Shown here: positions 8,265 to 17,231 of the stretch, one piece after another
How the letters are laid out: every line of letters starts with the position of its first letter
Position numbering within the stretch: position 1 is the first letter of the stretch
Source of the DNA: Mycolicibacterium goodii
GTDB lineage: Bacteria; Actinomycetota; Actinomycetes; Mycobacteriales; Mycobacteriaceae
Direction of reading: 5' to 3'
Length of the DNA stretch: 64,000 bases
Assembly (NCBI RefSeq): GCF_001187505.1
Contig: NZ_CP012150.1
Span: 4,154,001-4,218,000 of the forward strand
Notes under the pieces: model-generated
Told to the model about the DNA's origin: nothing
The model's database searches: none
Seen by the model: the letters and a program-made list of their open reading frames with translations, nothing else
Program-made: the position numbers and the translations under genes

Positions 8265-9029
8265 TCAGCGCGTCCCGGATCGCCTGTGCCACATGTCGAC
8301 GTGTTTCAGCAGCAGCTTGGACAGCTCCTTTTCGCGTGGTTCAATGTCGACGGTGCGCCCGACAAGGGTGACCTCAGCCGCGGCTTTCCCCGAGGGGCCG
8401 CGAACGACCGTCGCCAGCGCCCGTCGGCTGCCGCTGTGCAGGGTGTTGCGCGCGATCCGGGTCCGTTTGATCTCGTCGTACTCGTTGAGAAACTCGTCGA
8501 CCAGCGGCGACTCATCAGCTTCGCGCCGCCGCAGATAAGCGTCTCGCTGATCGGGGGGAAGTTCTGCCAGCAGGGCTTTGCCACCGGCAGTCGCCAGCAA
8601 CTTGCGCCGAATGTTTGTCCGCGCCGCGAATCCGGGCAGCAGGTCGGCGCCGACCTCGGAGACATAGATGAGGTCCTGGCCGGCCTGCACGCCGAGGAAC
8701 ACCGTGATCCCAGCGTCGTCGTGTAGCGCCTGCAGGTCGGCGTCGGTCACCGAGCCGGGTCGCAGGTGACCGCTGGCCAGGTTCAAACCGTGCAGGGCCG
8801 GACCGATGTAGAAGCGCGCGTCGTCCTGGTACAGCCAGCCGGCAGCTACCAGCCCCCTGATGAACCCGTACACCGAACTCTTCGGGGCATCGATCGCGCG
8901 CGCCAGTTCGGCGAACGTCATGCCCGGGTTGTACACAACCTCTTCGAGGATGCGCGTCACCCGATCGATGGTGCGATGGTGCTGTGGCTCCCGGATGCCG
9001 GTACCGTCCACCTCATCGGTCGCCGCCAT
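8265..9029 (-). CDS. IclR family transcriptional regulator
   Basis: This 254-residue protein starts at ATG 9029 after a strong GGAAGGAAG site. It has an N-terminal winged helix (MTFAELARAIDAPKSSVYGFIRGLVAAGWL, described here only by its ends, about residues 35-65) and a C-terminal effector domain with RRKLLATAGGKALLAELP. IclR proteins usually sense small aromatic or organic acids and control catabolic operons. It lies 146 bp downstream of the ALDH at 9176-10663 on the same strand and converges with the ALDH/ADH operon. It is one candidate controller of the surrounding modules. Confidence 0.9.
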   Translation of the reverse strand: MAATDEVDGTGIREPQHHRTIDRVTRILEEVVYNPGMTFAELARAIDAPKSSVYGFIRGLVAAGWLYQDDARFYIGPALHGLNLASGHLRPGSVTDADLQALHDDAGITVFLGVQAGQDLIYVSEVGADLLPGFAARTNIRRKLLATAGGKALLAELPPDQRDAYLRRREADESPLVDEFLNEYDEIKRTRIARNTLHSGSRRALATVVRGPSGKAAAEVTLVGRTVDIEPREKELSKLLLKHVDMWHRRSGTR

Positions 9030-9069
9030 GTTCAACCACTTCCTTCCGCGCGCCGGCAGACTCACTCCG

Positions 9070-9088
9070 TCCGGCGCATTATGCCGGA
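9070..9088. other. Inverted repeat between ALDH and IclR genes
   Basis: The sequence TCCGGCGCATTATGCCGGA has arms TCCGGC/GCCGGA around seven bases, about 40 bp upstream of the IclR start and 87 bp past the ALDH stop. It could be an IclR operator or a weak hairpin ending the ALDH transcript; no T-tract follows on either strand. Confidence 0.35.
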
Positions 9089-9175
9089 GAACCGCTCTTC
9101 GAACGTGTCCCGCGCGCGTGTCAGATGTGCGCGATTGAAAACACGGTTTCATGCTAAAGAACAGGCGGCCGCACG

Positions 9176-10663
9176 TCAGGCCAGGGTGGACACCACAGAC
9201 TTGACCTCGAGGTAGTTGGCCAGTCCCTCTCTGCCGTTCTCCCGGCCCCAGCCGGACTGCCGGTACCCACCGGCTGGCATGTAGGCGCCGCCGGCCCGGT
9301 GCACGTTGATGCCGACCCGGCCGGCCCGCAGTCGACGGGCAATAGCATGGCCGAGCGCCCCGTTTGTGGTCCATACGCTCGACGCGAGACCGTACGAGGT
9401 GTCATTGGCAAGCGCGATGGCCTCATCGACGTGCGAAAACGGCATGACGCCGAGCACAGGGCCGAAGATCTCCTCGCGCATCACCTGCATCGACTGATCG
9501 ACGTCGGTCAGGACGGTCGGCTCGAAGAAGTAACCGTCTTGACCGATCCGCCGGCCGCCGGACAACACCTGGGCGCCTTGGGCGCGGCCGCCGTCGACGT
9601 AAGCGGTGACCCGGTCGAGCTGCTTCTGAGAGATCAATGGGCCCAGGTCGACACCAGGCTCCGCGCCGTAGCCGACGCGCAGTTTGCGGCCTTCAGCCGC
9701 GACCCCGGCGACAACCTCGTCATGGATGGATTCGTGGACGAACAATCGGGTTCCCGCGGCGCACACCTGCCCGGAGTTCCAGAACACCGCGCCCGCAATG
9801 CCGGGGATGGCGGCGGATAGATCGGCATCCGGCATCACGATCACCGGTGATTTTCCGCCGAGCTCGAGTTGGAGCTTCTTGAGGTTGCCGGTCGCGGCAT
9901 GCACGATGGATCGCCCCACCTCGGTCGACCCGGTGAACGCCACCATGTCGACGTCCGGATGCTCCGCGAGCGCTGCGCCAACGCTCTCTCCAGGGCCGGT
10001 GATCACATTCACGCAGCCCGCCGGAACGCCCGCGTCGAGCAGGATCGCAGCCAGCCACAGCGCGGTGAGCGGAGTTTCGTCGGCCGGCTTCAGTACGCAC
10101 GAGCACCCTGCGGCCAACGCCGGGGCCAACTTCTTGGACGCCGAGATGAGGGGGGCGTTCCAGGGAACGATCATGGCCACCACGCCGACGGGCTCTTGCA
10201 GCGTGTAACCCTGGATACGTCTCTCGGCAGGGCCGAGATCGATGGTGTCGCCGTGGATCTTGTCCGCCCAGCCGGCGTAGTACTGGAACTGGTTGGCGGC
10301 TTCGTGGACCATGGTCCGCGCCTGTGGCACCGGGATTCCCATATTCCGGCTCTCCCACGCGGCCAGCTCGTCGGCTTGCTGCCGCATCGTCTGAGCGACC
10401 TGCCACAGGATTGCACCGCGCTGCGCCGAGGGTAGCCGCATCCAGCGCTGCTCATCGAACGCCTGCCGCGCGGACGCGACGGCCAGATCGGCCTCGTGCG
10501 GTCCGGCCAGGGCGACCTCGGAGATCACTTCACCGGTCCCGGGATCGTAGGTCGGGAAGGTGTCACCGGTCGATGCCGTCGTCCATTCTCCGTCGATCAA
10601 CAGTGGTGCCGTACCGTCGGGAAGGCTCCTGGGAAACGTCTGACCGGCGAGTTGTGAAGTCAT
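9176..10663 (-). CDS. Aldehyde dehydrogenase family protein
   Basis: This 495-residue protein starts at ATG 10663 after AAAGGA. It has the oxyanion Asn in VPWNAPL (about 169), general-base Glu267 in LELGGKS and catalytic Cys301 in NSGQVCAAGTR, with C-terminal EEIFGPV and GYRQSGWGRE. This is a typical NAD(P)+ aldehyde dehydrogenase of the ALDH1/betaine-aldehyde type, different from the GQACGALTR pair in this window. A CGTATATACG palindrome lies 136 bp upstream. It is followed by an IclR regulator on the same strand. The substrate is unknown. Confidence 0.92.
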   Translation of the reverse strand: MTSQLAGQTFPRSLPDGTAPLLIDGEWTTASTGDTFPTYDPGTGEVISEVALAGPHEADLAVASARQAFDEQRWMRLPSAQRGAILWQVAQTMRQQADELAAWESRNMGIPVPQARTMVHEAANQFQYYAGWADKIHGDTIDLGPAERRIQGYTLQEPVGVVAMIVPWNAPLISASKKLAPALAAGCSCVLKPADETPLTALWLAAILLDAGVPAGCVNVITGPGESVGAALAEHPDVDMVAFTGSTEVGRSIVHAATGNLKKLQLELGGKSPVIVMPDADLSAAIPGIAGAVFWNSGQVCAAGTRLFVHESIHDEVVAGVAAEGRKLRVGYGAEPGVDLGPLISQKQLDRVTAYVDGGRAQGAQVLSGGRRIGQDGYFFEPTVLTDVDQSMQVMREEIFGPVLGVMPFSHVDEAIALANDTSYGLASSVWTTNGALGHAIARRLRAGRVGINVHRAGGAYMPAGGYRQSGWGRENGREGLANYLEVKSVVSTLA

Positions 10664-10798
10664 GCGCGTCCTTTGCTCGATCGAATCGTGGACGCCACAT
10701 CTACCGTGCCGCATGCGCTTGGCGCCGACACTCAGTCCGCGCTTGACGCTCCCGCGGTCACGGGCGTGGCGCCGCGTGCGGATATCAGAATATCACGC

Positions 10799-10808
10799 CG
10801 TATATACG
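10799..10808. promoter_or_regulatory. CGTATATACG palindrome upstream of ALDH
   Basis: This is a perfect 10-bp palindrome in the 146-bp gap upstream of the ALDH at 10663. The same 10-mer occurs at 35037-35046. A second inverted repeat, GATATCAGAATATC (10781-10794), is adjacent. The AT-rich pair is exceptional for the base composition here, so an operator or promoter role is likely but inferred. Confidence 0.4.
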
Positions 10809-10809
10809 T

Positions 10810-11889
10810 CTAGCGAGGACGAGTTTCGGACCTACGGCGGATCACGGTGCCGACGATGCTGGCCAGGATGATCGCTGCGAACAGTCTTGCGACTTGAACG
10901 GTGACGACGAGGCCCACGTCCGCGCCGGACCCGACCGCAATCGCGGTGACCGCGGGCAGGCCGGCCGGGGTTGTCGCCAGGTAGCCGTCCAGGGGAGTGG
11001 CGCCGACGAGCCCGGCCAGGGCAAAACCGACCCCCGCGCAGGCCATAACGCCGAGTGCCAGCTGGATCAGAGCGAACGGGAACAGCTTCCGCAGGATCCG
11101 GATTGTGTCCGGCGTGAAGGAGAATCCCACCGCCAAACCGATCACCCCATAGCCGGAGTTCAGCACGATGGAGGGAACCACCGGCGCCGGAACATAGTTC
11201 GTCACCGTGACACCAACGGCCAAGACCATCGGCAAGATCAGCCGGGAGCCACCGAACGTGATCCACCTGGCCGCGGTGAGGCCCACGACGATGCAGCCGA
11301 CGGCGATCGCAACGTTGTGCCAGTCGTCACCCGGGTCGACGGAGCCCTTATCGCCCTTATCGGTTACCGTCGCTCCACCGAGCAACGGGGCGACGAACGA
11401 CACCGTCGCGATCACGACGATCACCCGGAAGTACTGGACGGCCGAAACGACGGCCTCATCGGCCTTCAGTTCACGCGCGATGGCGGAGACGCCCGACGCT
11501 CCACCCGCGATCGACGCCAAGGCTGCGGTGGACGGTGTTATTGCCGGCGAGAACCGCAAGACCTGCCCGGCCAACAGCGACAGCGCCAATGTTGCGGCCA
11601 CCGCGCCCAGCAGCGGTGCAGGTTGCTCGGCGATGCGTCGCGCTACGGCAGCTGTGATCAACGACCCCGCGACCACCCCGATGATCGCCAGCCCGAGATG
11701 TCGGAGCGGATCCGGGAACCGTTGCCGGTTGCGGAACACGAGAGTGAACACGGCGCCAGACGCCACTCCGGACAGCAGATATGGCGCTGGAGCATCGACT
11801 GCGACTAGGGCGGCCGCCGACACGCCGAAGAACGCGGCCAGAACAGCGATTCGTACAGCGCTCCGAAATCGGCGTGGCCGGTTCTTCAT
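10810..11889 (-). CDS. AbrB-family integral membrane protein (putative transporter)
   Basis: This 359-residue, very hydrophobic protein starts at ATG 11889 (MKNRPRRFR). It has the two repeated AbrB/PF05145 membrane halves: one with STAALASIAGGASGVSAIA and one with TTPAGLPAVTAIAVGSGADV, the glycine-rich intramembrane signatures of this family (older annotations: ammonia monooxygenase-like or AbrB). About ten membrane helices are apparent. Members are thought to be secondary transporters, with no firm substrate. It is transcribed away from the CoA-transferase operon at 12061, and its stop is next to the palindrome at 10799. Confidence 0.85.
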   Translation of the reverse strand: MKNRPRRFRSAVRIAVLAAFFGVSAAALVAVDAPAPYLLSGVASGAVFTLVFRNRQRFPDPLRHLGLAIIGVVAGSLITAAVARRIAEQPAPLLGAVAATLALSLLAGQVLRFSPAITPSTAALASIAGGASGVSAIARELKADEAVVSAVQYFRVIVVIATVSFVAPLLGGATVTDKGDKGSVDPGDDWHNVAIAVGCIVVGLTAARWITFGGSRLILPMVLAVGVTVTNYVPAPVVPSIVLNSGYGVIGLAVGFSFTPDTIRILRKLFPFALIQLALGVMACAGVGFALAGLVGATPLDGYLATTPAGLPAVTAIAVGSGADVGLVVTVQVARLFAAIILASIVGTVIRRRSETRPR

Positions 11890-11977
11890 TGACTGATCTC
11901 TTCTGTGGTTGGGGACGACCGGTGGCGAATGTCGCGGTTGACACGTGACGGCCCGGCCCGTAGGCTGTGTCTCTAAA

Positions 11978-11995
11978 TACGAACAATCGTTCATA
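11978..11995. promoter_or_regulatory. 18-bp operator-like site between divergent AbrB-type and CoA-transferase genes
   Basis: TACGAACAATCGTTCATA is the best palindrome of the set (arms about TAYGAAC/GTTCRTA, spacer 4). It matches the TetR-promoter copy at 60432 at 14 of 18 positions. It lies 66 bp upstream of the GTG start at 12061 and 88 bp upstream of the divergent gene at 11889, so it could control both. Confidence 0.5.
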
Positions 11996-12060
11996 AGTAA
12001 GAACATGGTAGCAGTTGGAGGTCACGCTGGTGGCCGGGTCAACGAAAGAACGGAGGCGGC

Positions 12061-13248
12061 GTGACTGCCCTCGAAGGTGTCAAGGTGATCGATGTCGGCC
12101 AGTTCTACTTTGCGCCGTACTGCACCATGTTGATGGCCCGGCTGGGAGCCGAGGTCATCAAGATCGAAGCGCCGCAGGGCGATCCATACCGTCGGCTTCC
12201 GACGAAGGACGGCGATGGCACGCCCATCCAGTTCCGATTTCTCAACTCCGGAAAGCGGACAATTCGCCTGGACTTGAAAAGTGCTGCAGGGCAGGACATT
12301 CTTCGTAAACTTGCTGCGCAGACCGATGTGATCGTACAGAATCTCGCGCCGGGCGCCATGGACCGGTTCGGGCTGGGGTACGAGAACCTGAGCGAGATCA
12401 ACCCTCGTCTGATCATGGCCTCCGGCACCGGATTCGGTTCCTTCGGGCCCTACGCGGGCGAGCAGGCCATGGACCTGACCATCCAGGCGCGAACTGCGAT
12501 CATGAGCACCACCGGCTTTCAGGATGGGCCGCCCATTCGCACCGGACCCTCGTTCGTCGACTTCATGGCGGCCACACACCTGCTTGCCGGCGTCCTGGCG
12601 GCGCTGTACCAGCGCACGGTCACAGGTCGGGGACAGCATGTGGAAGTATCGCTGCAGGACGCGGTCATCCCGGCGCTGACGTCGAACATTGCAGGGCTGT
12701 TGGCGACCGGTGACAGCTCACCGGAACGCACCGGCAACCGGCACGGTGGGTTGGCGGTGGCACCGTACAACGCCTATCCCGCCGCCGACGGCTGGATCAC
12801 GGTGCTGTGCCCGACCGACGGGCACTGGCAGCGGTTGTGTGATCTGATGGGCGACCCGGCAACTGACGATGAGCGTTTCGTCGACATGGCCGGACGGTGC
12901 AAGTTCATTGACGACGTCGATGAGATCGTCGGTAGGTGGACGAGTGTCCGGGCGAAGGGCGATCTCACCGAGATGTTGAAGGCGGCCAAAATACCTTGTG
13001 CCCCAGTCGTAACGCTGCCGGAACTGCTCGTCGACCCGCATGTCAAGGCGCATGCCATCGTGCGCGAGGTGACCGACGACCAAGGGACTTTCACGACCCT
13101 GGGTTCCCCGCTGTTGCTGTCGGACTCGCCGATCGTCGAGCCGCGGCGCGCGGGCGGCCTCGGTGAGCACACCGCGGAGGTCCTCCGCGACGAGCTCGAC
13201 ATGACGGATAGCGAGATCGACCAGCTGCGTCGGGACGGTGTCATATGA
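12061..13248 (+). CDS. CaiB/BaiF (family III) CoA-transferase
   Basis: This 395-residue protein starts at GTG 12061 behind GGAGG. It begins ALEGVKVIDVGQFYFAPYCT, the usual family III N-terminus, and has ARLGAEVIKIEAP. The probable catalytic aspartate is Asp167 in GPSFVDFMAA, which forms an aspartyl-CoA thioester intermediate in formyl-CoA transferase and relatives. It moves CoA between carboxylic acids in the cytoplasm. It heads a five-gene operon and overlaps the next gene by 4 bp (ATGA). The window's second CaiB/BaiF enzyme (33641-34837) heads the other CoA operon. The acid substrate is unknown. Confidence 0.92.
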   Translation: MTALEGVKVIDVGQFYFAPYCTMLMARLGAEVIKIEAPQGDPYRRLPTKDGDGTPIQFRFLNSGKRTIRLDLKSAAGQDILRKLAAQTDVIVQNLAPGAMDRFGLGYENLSEINPRLIMASGTGFGSFGPYAGEQAMDLTIQARTAIMSTTGFQDGPPIRTGPSFVDFMAATHLLAGVLAALYQRTVTGRGQHVEVSLQDAVIPALTSNIAGLLATGDSSPERTGNRHGGLAVAPYNAYPAADGWITVLCPTDGHWQRLCDLMGDPATDDERFVDMAGRCKFIDDVDEIVGRWTSVRAKGDLTEMLKAAKIPCAPVVTLPELLVDPHVKAHAIVREVTDDQGTFTTLGSPLLLSDSPIVEPRRAGGLGEHTAEVLRDELDMTDSEIDQLRRDGVI

Positions 13249-14429
13249 GTAGCCAAACGAGTATCGATACCGAGTTGCGCCTGCGCCATGTCACCCCGGC
13301 CTTCCGAACTTTCTGTGGCGGCGACGCGCTGAGCGGACTGACCCGTGAACTGGATCGGGCCGGTGCGACCCGGGCGGTGATCGTCACCGTGCCGGCTGTC
13401 TTGGCGAACCAGGACGCGGCGGAGCGATTGCAGGCCGCGCTCGGCAACCGCCTGGCCGGCATCTACGACGGCGTTGTCGAGCACAGCCCGCTTCCCGCTG
13501 TCGAGGAAGCCCGCAAGTTTCTTGCGGGGCATCGGGCCGATGTGGTGATCGCAGTCGGCGGAGGTTCGGCCGTGGTGACTGCTCGCGCCGCCTCGATCCT
13601 GCTGGCCGAGGATCGCGACGTCCGCGAGTTGTGCACCCAGCGGGGTGCCGACGGCTCCCTGATCAGCCCGAAACTGAATGCGCCGAAACTGCCGCAGTGG
13701 GTGGTGCCGAGCACGCCGACATCGGCGTACGCCAAGGCCGGCGCCGCGGTGCGGGACCCGGAGACGGGTGAGCGACTCGCGCTCTATGACCCCAAGATCC
13801 GGGCCCAGGGAATCGCGCTGGACCCGGTGATCGCCGGGACTGCGCCGGAAGGGCTAGCACGCTCGGCGTCGCTCAATGTGCTCTCGATGGCTGTAGAAGG
13901 CCTGCTTTCGCTGACAGTCGATCCGCTCGCGGACGCGCTGCTGGCGCAGGCGATCCGCACGGTGCTCGAGTGGCTTCCACGCTTGGCGGCCGAACCGGGC
14001 GCCACCGCACCGCGGCTGCACCTGATGCTCGCGGCACTCATGAGCGGACAAGGCAGCGACTTCACCGGGGGCGGTTTGGCGCAAGCACTTTCACACGCAA
14101 TCGGCCCGCGGTCGTCGGCCGCCAACGGGACCGTCGAAGCCCTGCTTCTGCCGCATGCGATGCGCTTCGTGGCCGATGTCGTTCCACACCGGTTCGCCCT
14201 GATCGCCGATGTGCTGCGAGTGCACGACCGATCCCCCGAGGCGGTTGTCGGTGCCCTGCAGGCGGTCCTGGGTTCCTTCGGCGTACCCGCACGCCTCCGG
14301 GACGTGGCGGTCACGGAAGACGCCCTGCTGGAATCCGCCGGCCATGCGATGGACGACTGGGCCATCACGGCCGGGCCACGTACTCCCAGTCGCCAAGAGG
14401 TCATCGACCTGCTCACCGCCGCATGGTGA
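13245..14429 (+). CDS. Iron-containing alcohol dehydrogenase/maleylacetate reductase-like protein lacking metal ligands
   Basis: This 394-residue protein has the group III alcohol dehydrogenase fold: nucleotide motif VGGGSAVVTARAAS near residue 104, VPSTPTSAYAKAG near 154 and LLPHAMRF near 301. By hand alignment the metal-binding Asp and first His correspond to Asn211 and Met215 (SLNVLSMAVEG), and the next two His to Gln280 and Asn294; His284 of the intervening conserved position is kept. All four ligands therefore seem replaced, so ordinary iron/zinc-dependent dehydrogenation is doubtful. It overlaps the CoA-transferase by ATGA and precedes the hydratase, indicating a role in the same acyl pathway. 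A metal-independent reductase or a different activity is possible. Confidence 0.8.
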   Translation: MSSQTSIDTELRLRHVTPAFRTFCGGDALSGLTRELDRAGATRAVIVTVPAVLANQDAAERLQAALGNRLAGIYDGVVEHSPLPAVEEARKFLAGHRADVVIAVGGGSAVVTARAASILLAEDRDVRELCTQRGADGSLISPKLNAPKLPQWVVPSTPTSAYAKAGAAVRDPETGERLALYDPKIRAQGIALDPVIAGTAPEGLARSASLNVLSMAVEGLLSLTVDPLADALLAQAIRTVLEWLPRLAAEPGATAPRLHLMLAALMSGQGSDFTGGGLAQALSHAIGPRSSAANGTVEALLLPHAMRFVADVVPHRFALIADVLRVHDRSPEAVVGALQAVLGSFGVPARLRDVAVTEDALLESAGHAMDDWAITAGPRTPSRQEVIDLLTAAW

Positions 14430-14476
14430 TGTGGACCCGTCCTCACACAGATTCAACGACCGATGGAGAGACACGA

Positions 14477-15646
14477 ATGACGACAACAGAAGCCAAGGGA
14501 GACAAGGAGATCACCAGCGAGCTTGCTGCCGGCAAGTTCACCGACGAGATGCTCGCCAAGATGCGCGATCTCATCGGCACCGAGTTGCGTACCGACTCGT
14601 GCGTCAACAACGAGTACGCGACGCGGCTTGCGATCCTGCGATTCGCGGAGGGCATCGGTGACGACAACCCGCTGTGGGTCGACGAAGAGTACGCCGCCGA
14701 GGGGCCGTTCGGTGGCATCATCGCCCCGCCCAGCTTCGTGTTCGCCTGCCTCGGCTCGATTCAGGTCGGATGGCCAGGGCTCGGCGGATTCCACGCGGAG
14801 ACGACGATGACGTTCCAGCGCCCGATCAAGGTCGGCGACAAGATCACCGCGAAGGTCGTCTTCGACGGTTTCGACGGCCCCATCGAGGGCAGCAATTTCG
14901 GCGGCAAGCGCATCAAAGACTATCTGCGCCAGGAGTATTGGAACCAAGACGGCGAGCTGGCCGCAACGTTCATCTGTTCACGGATGCGCTTCGAGCGCAC
15001 CGAGATGCAGGCCCGCCGGGAGTCCCGCAAGATCGAGCTGCCGCATCCTTGGACGCCGGAGCAGCTCGAGGAGATCGAAGAGCGGATCCTCGCGGAGGCC
15101 CCCCGCGGAGCGTCCCCACGCTACTGGGAGGATGTCGAGGTCGGCGATGAGCTCGACATCGTCACCAAGGGCCCGATCGGGTTGACCGACGAGATCGCCT
15201 ACATCGCGGCCGGCGCCGCACCCATACCGCGGCTGTCCGCACACGGGGTCGCCCTTCGGCGGTACCGTAAGCACCCCAAGTGGGCATATCGCGACCCCAA
15301 CACCCATGCACTGGAGCCGGTCTACTCCGTGCACTACAACGACTACGCCGCACGCTTGCAGGGTGCCCAGATCGCCTACGACGTCGGCATTCAGCGCACC
15401 TGCTGGCAGATTCACTGCCTGACGAACTGGATGGGCGACACGGGCTTCCTCAAATCGCTGCACGGCCAGTACCGCTCGCATGTTTATCTGTCCGATGTCG
15501 TCGAGCTCGGCGGCCGCGTCGTGGCCAAGGAGATCGACTCCGACGGCGATCACGTGGTGCGCGTCGAAACCTGGGCGAACAACCAGCGTGAGCAGAACGT
15601 GATGCCGGGATCGGCCGTCATCGTCCTGCCTACCCGAGGGAACTGA
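14477..15646 (+). CDS. Fused FAS1-like dehydratase/MaoC-type hydratase
   Basis: This 389-residue protein starts at ATG 14477 after a GGAGAGACACGA leader. The N-terminal hot-dog domain (about 30-170, with RFAEGIGDDNPLWVDEEYA and GGIIAPPSFVFAC) is the FAS1-like or MaoC_N type. The C-terminal half (about 210-389, with YWEDVEVGDELD and VHYNDYAARLQGA) is a second hot-dog. Such double hot-dog proteins hydrate unsaturated acyl-CoAs. The usual catalytic D-x-x-x-x-H of (R)-hydratases is not obvious, so activity is inferred from family and operon. The other CoA operon encodes the two halves separately (31471-32384). Confidence 0.82.
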   Translation: MTTTEAKGDKEITSELAAGKFTDEMLAKMRDLIGTELRTDSCVNNEYATRLAILRFAEGIGDDNPLWVDEEYAAEGPFGGIIAPPSFVFACLGSIQVGWPGLGGFHAETTMTFQRPIKVGDKITAKVVFDGFDGPIEGSNFGGKRIKDYLRQEYWNQDGELAATFICSRMRFERTEMQARRESRKIELPHPWTPEQLEEIEERILAEAPRGASPRYWEDVEVGDELDIVTKGPIGLTDEIAYIAAGAAPIPRLSAHGVALRRYRKHPKWAYRDPNTHALEPVYSVHYNDYAARLQGAQIAYDVGIQRTCWQIHCLTNWMGDTGFLKSLHGQYRSHVYLSDVVELGGRVVAKEIDSDGDHVVRVETWANNQREQNVMPGSAVIVLPTRGN

Positions 15647-15647
15647 C

Positions 15648-17231
15648 ATGGGAGCTCTGGAAGTCGTGTGGGGTAGTGACATCGCGGTCGAAGAGGTGCG
15701 GGGCATCCCGTTCAAGACCTATTCGCAGCGCCCACGTCACATCGGCGACCTCCTCATGTTCGCCGACCGATGGGGCGATCGCCCGCACATTGTTCAAGGT
15801 TCCCGCGTGGTCACCTTCACAGACCTGCGGCGGGCGGCGCAGGTCAAGGCCCGCGAATTGGCAGACGGTGGCTTGGAATCCGGCGAGCGGGTGCTGCTGC
15901 TCGGCTGGAACAGCCCGGAATGGATCATCAACTTCTGGGCCTGTGCCATCCTCGGTGCGGTCCCGGTGCTGGGCAACGGCTGGTGGGGTGCCGGTGAGGT
16001 CGCCGATGCGGCCGACACCGCCAAGGTTACGCTCGCCCTCGTTGATCAACGGGGCGCGGCGAAGCTTCCGGAAGGGCTCGCCACCGTGCCCTGGGAGTGT
16101 GATATCCCAGGCGCTCGCCACGCGGTTGACTTCGATGCCGCCGAACGCGCTGCCGAGGATTCGCCCGCGGTCATCGTGTTCACGTCGGGAACGTCCGGAC
16201 GGCCCAAAGCCGTTGTCCTCGCGCATCGCTCGCTGCTGGCCGGCCTGCAGATGCTGTTGCACATCACCCGCCGTCTGCCACACCAGGTCGACGAGACCAC
16301 CGGCGACGCGGGGCTGCACACCGGGCCGATGTTCCACATCGGGGGGGTACAGACCCTGCTCCGGGCGATCATGGTCGGCGATACCTTGGTGATGCCCGAA
16401 GGCAGCTTCAAACCCGACGAAGCGCTGCGCCTGATCGAGGAGTGGAAGATCGCGCGATGGAGCGCGGTTCCGACCATGGTGTCGCGGGTGCTCGAGCATC
16501 CCGATGCGCAAACCCGTGACCTGACGTCGTTGCGGTCGGTCACCGTGGGCGGAGCACCGGTACACCCGGAGTTCGTCGAGCTACTGCGGCAAGGGCTTCC
16601 AGGTGTCCAACCACGCGTCGCGACGGGCTACGGCCTCACTGAAAACGGGGGACAGGGGACAGCCGCGTCGGGACGGGACACCTTGGAGCGGCCTGGATCG
16701 TGCGGGCGACCGCTGCCGTGCGTCGAGGTGAAGATCGCCGGAGCCACGGAATATGTCGACGGCGAAATCCTGCTGCGCAGCCCCACCCAGATGCTCTACT
16801 ACTACGGCGAAGACAGCTCGCCGATCACCGACGACGGTTGGCTGCACACCGGCGACCTCGGCCGGATCGATGACGACGGCTACCTCTACATCACCGGGCG
16901 CGCCAAAGACATGATCATCCGCGGCGGCGAGAACATCGCCCCGGCCGCGGTGGAGGCGGCGCTGGCCAAGGTGCCCGGCGTCGTCGAATCGGCGGTATTC
17001 GGCGTTCCCCATGCCGATTTGGGTGAAGAGGTCATGGCCGCCGTCGTGGTCTCCGACGCCACCACCGCCGAGCAACTGACCGAGCACTTGCGGTCGAGTA
17101 TCGCTTCTTTCGCGGTGCCGACGCGGTGGCGGATCGAGACCGAGCCGCTGCCGACCAACCACGCTGGAAAGATCGACAAGCCGGCTATCGCCGCGGCCGC
17201 CCGTGCCGAGTTGGCGGGAGCGGCGCAGTGA
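15648..17231 (+). CDS. Acyl-CoA ligase (AMP-binding, ANL superfamily)
   Basis: This 527-residue adenylate-forming enzyme has the P-loop-like motif VFTSGTSGRPKAVVLAH (about residue 178), A5 motif ATGYGLTENGG, A8 region WLHTGDLGRIDDDGYLYITG, hinge GRAKDMIIRGGENIAP, and the C-terminal catalytic Lys in NHAGKIDKPA. It activates a carboxylic acid as acyl-AMP, then acyl-CoA. It begins 1 bp after the hydratase stop and overlaps the enoyl-CoA hydratase by GTGA. Family III CoA-transferase and ligase in one operon offer two routes to the CoA ester. Substrate unknown. Confidence 0.93.
   Translation: MGALEVVWGSDIAVEEVRGIPFKTYSQRPRHIGDLLMFADRWGDRPHIVQGSRVVTFTDLRRAAQVKARELADGGLESGERVLLLGWNSPEWIINFWACAILGAVPVLGNGWWGAGEVADAADTAKVTLALVDQRGAAKLPEGLATVPWECDIPGARHAVDFDAAERAAEDSPAVIVFTSGTSGRPKAVVLAHRSLLAGLQMLLHITRRLPHQVDETTGDAGLHTGPMFHIGGVQTLLRAIMVGDTLVMPEGSFKPDEALRLIEEWKIARWSAVPTMVSRVLEHPDAQTRDLTSLRSVTVGGAPVHPEFVELLRQGLPGVQPRVATGYGLTENGGQGTAASGRDTLERPGSCGRPLPCVEVKIAGATEYVDGEILLRSPTQMLYYYGEDSSPITDDGWLHTGDLGRIDDDGYLYITGRAKDMIIRGGENIAPAAVEAALAKVPGVVESAVFGVPHADLGEEVMAAVVVSDATTAEQLTEHLRSSIASFAVPTRWRIETEPLPTNHAGKIDKPAIAAAARAELAGAAQ

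Noticed and set aside
10894..11808. Plus-strand open frame inside the AbrB-family membrane protein gene.
   Set aside because: Rich in Arg/Asp/His without any family pattern; the minus strand encodes a conserved membrane protein.
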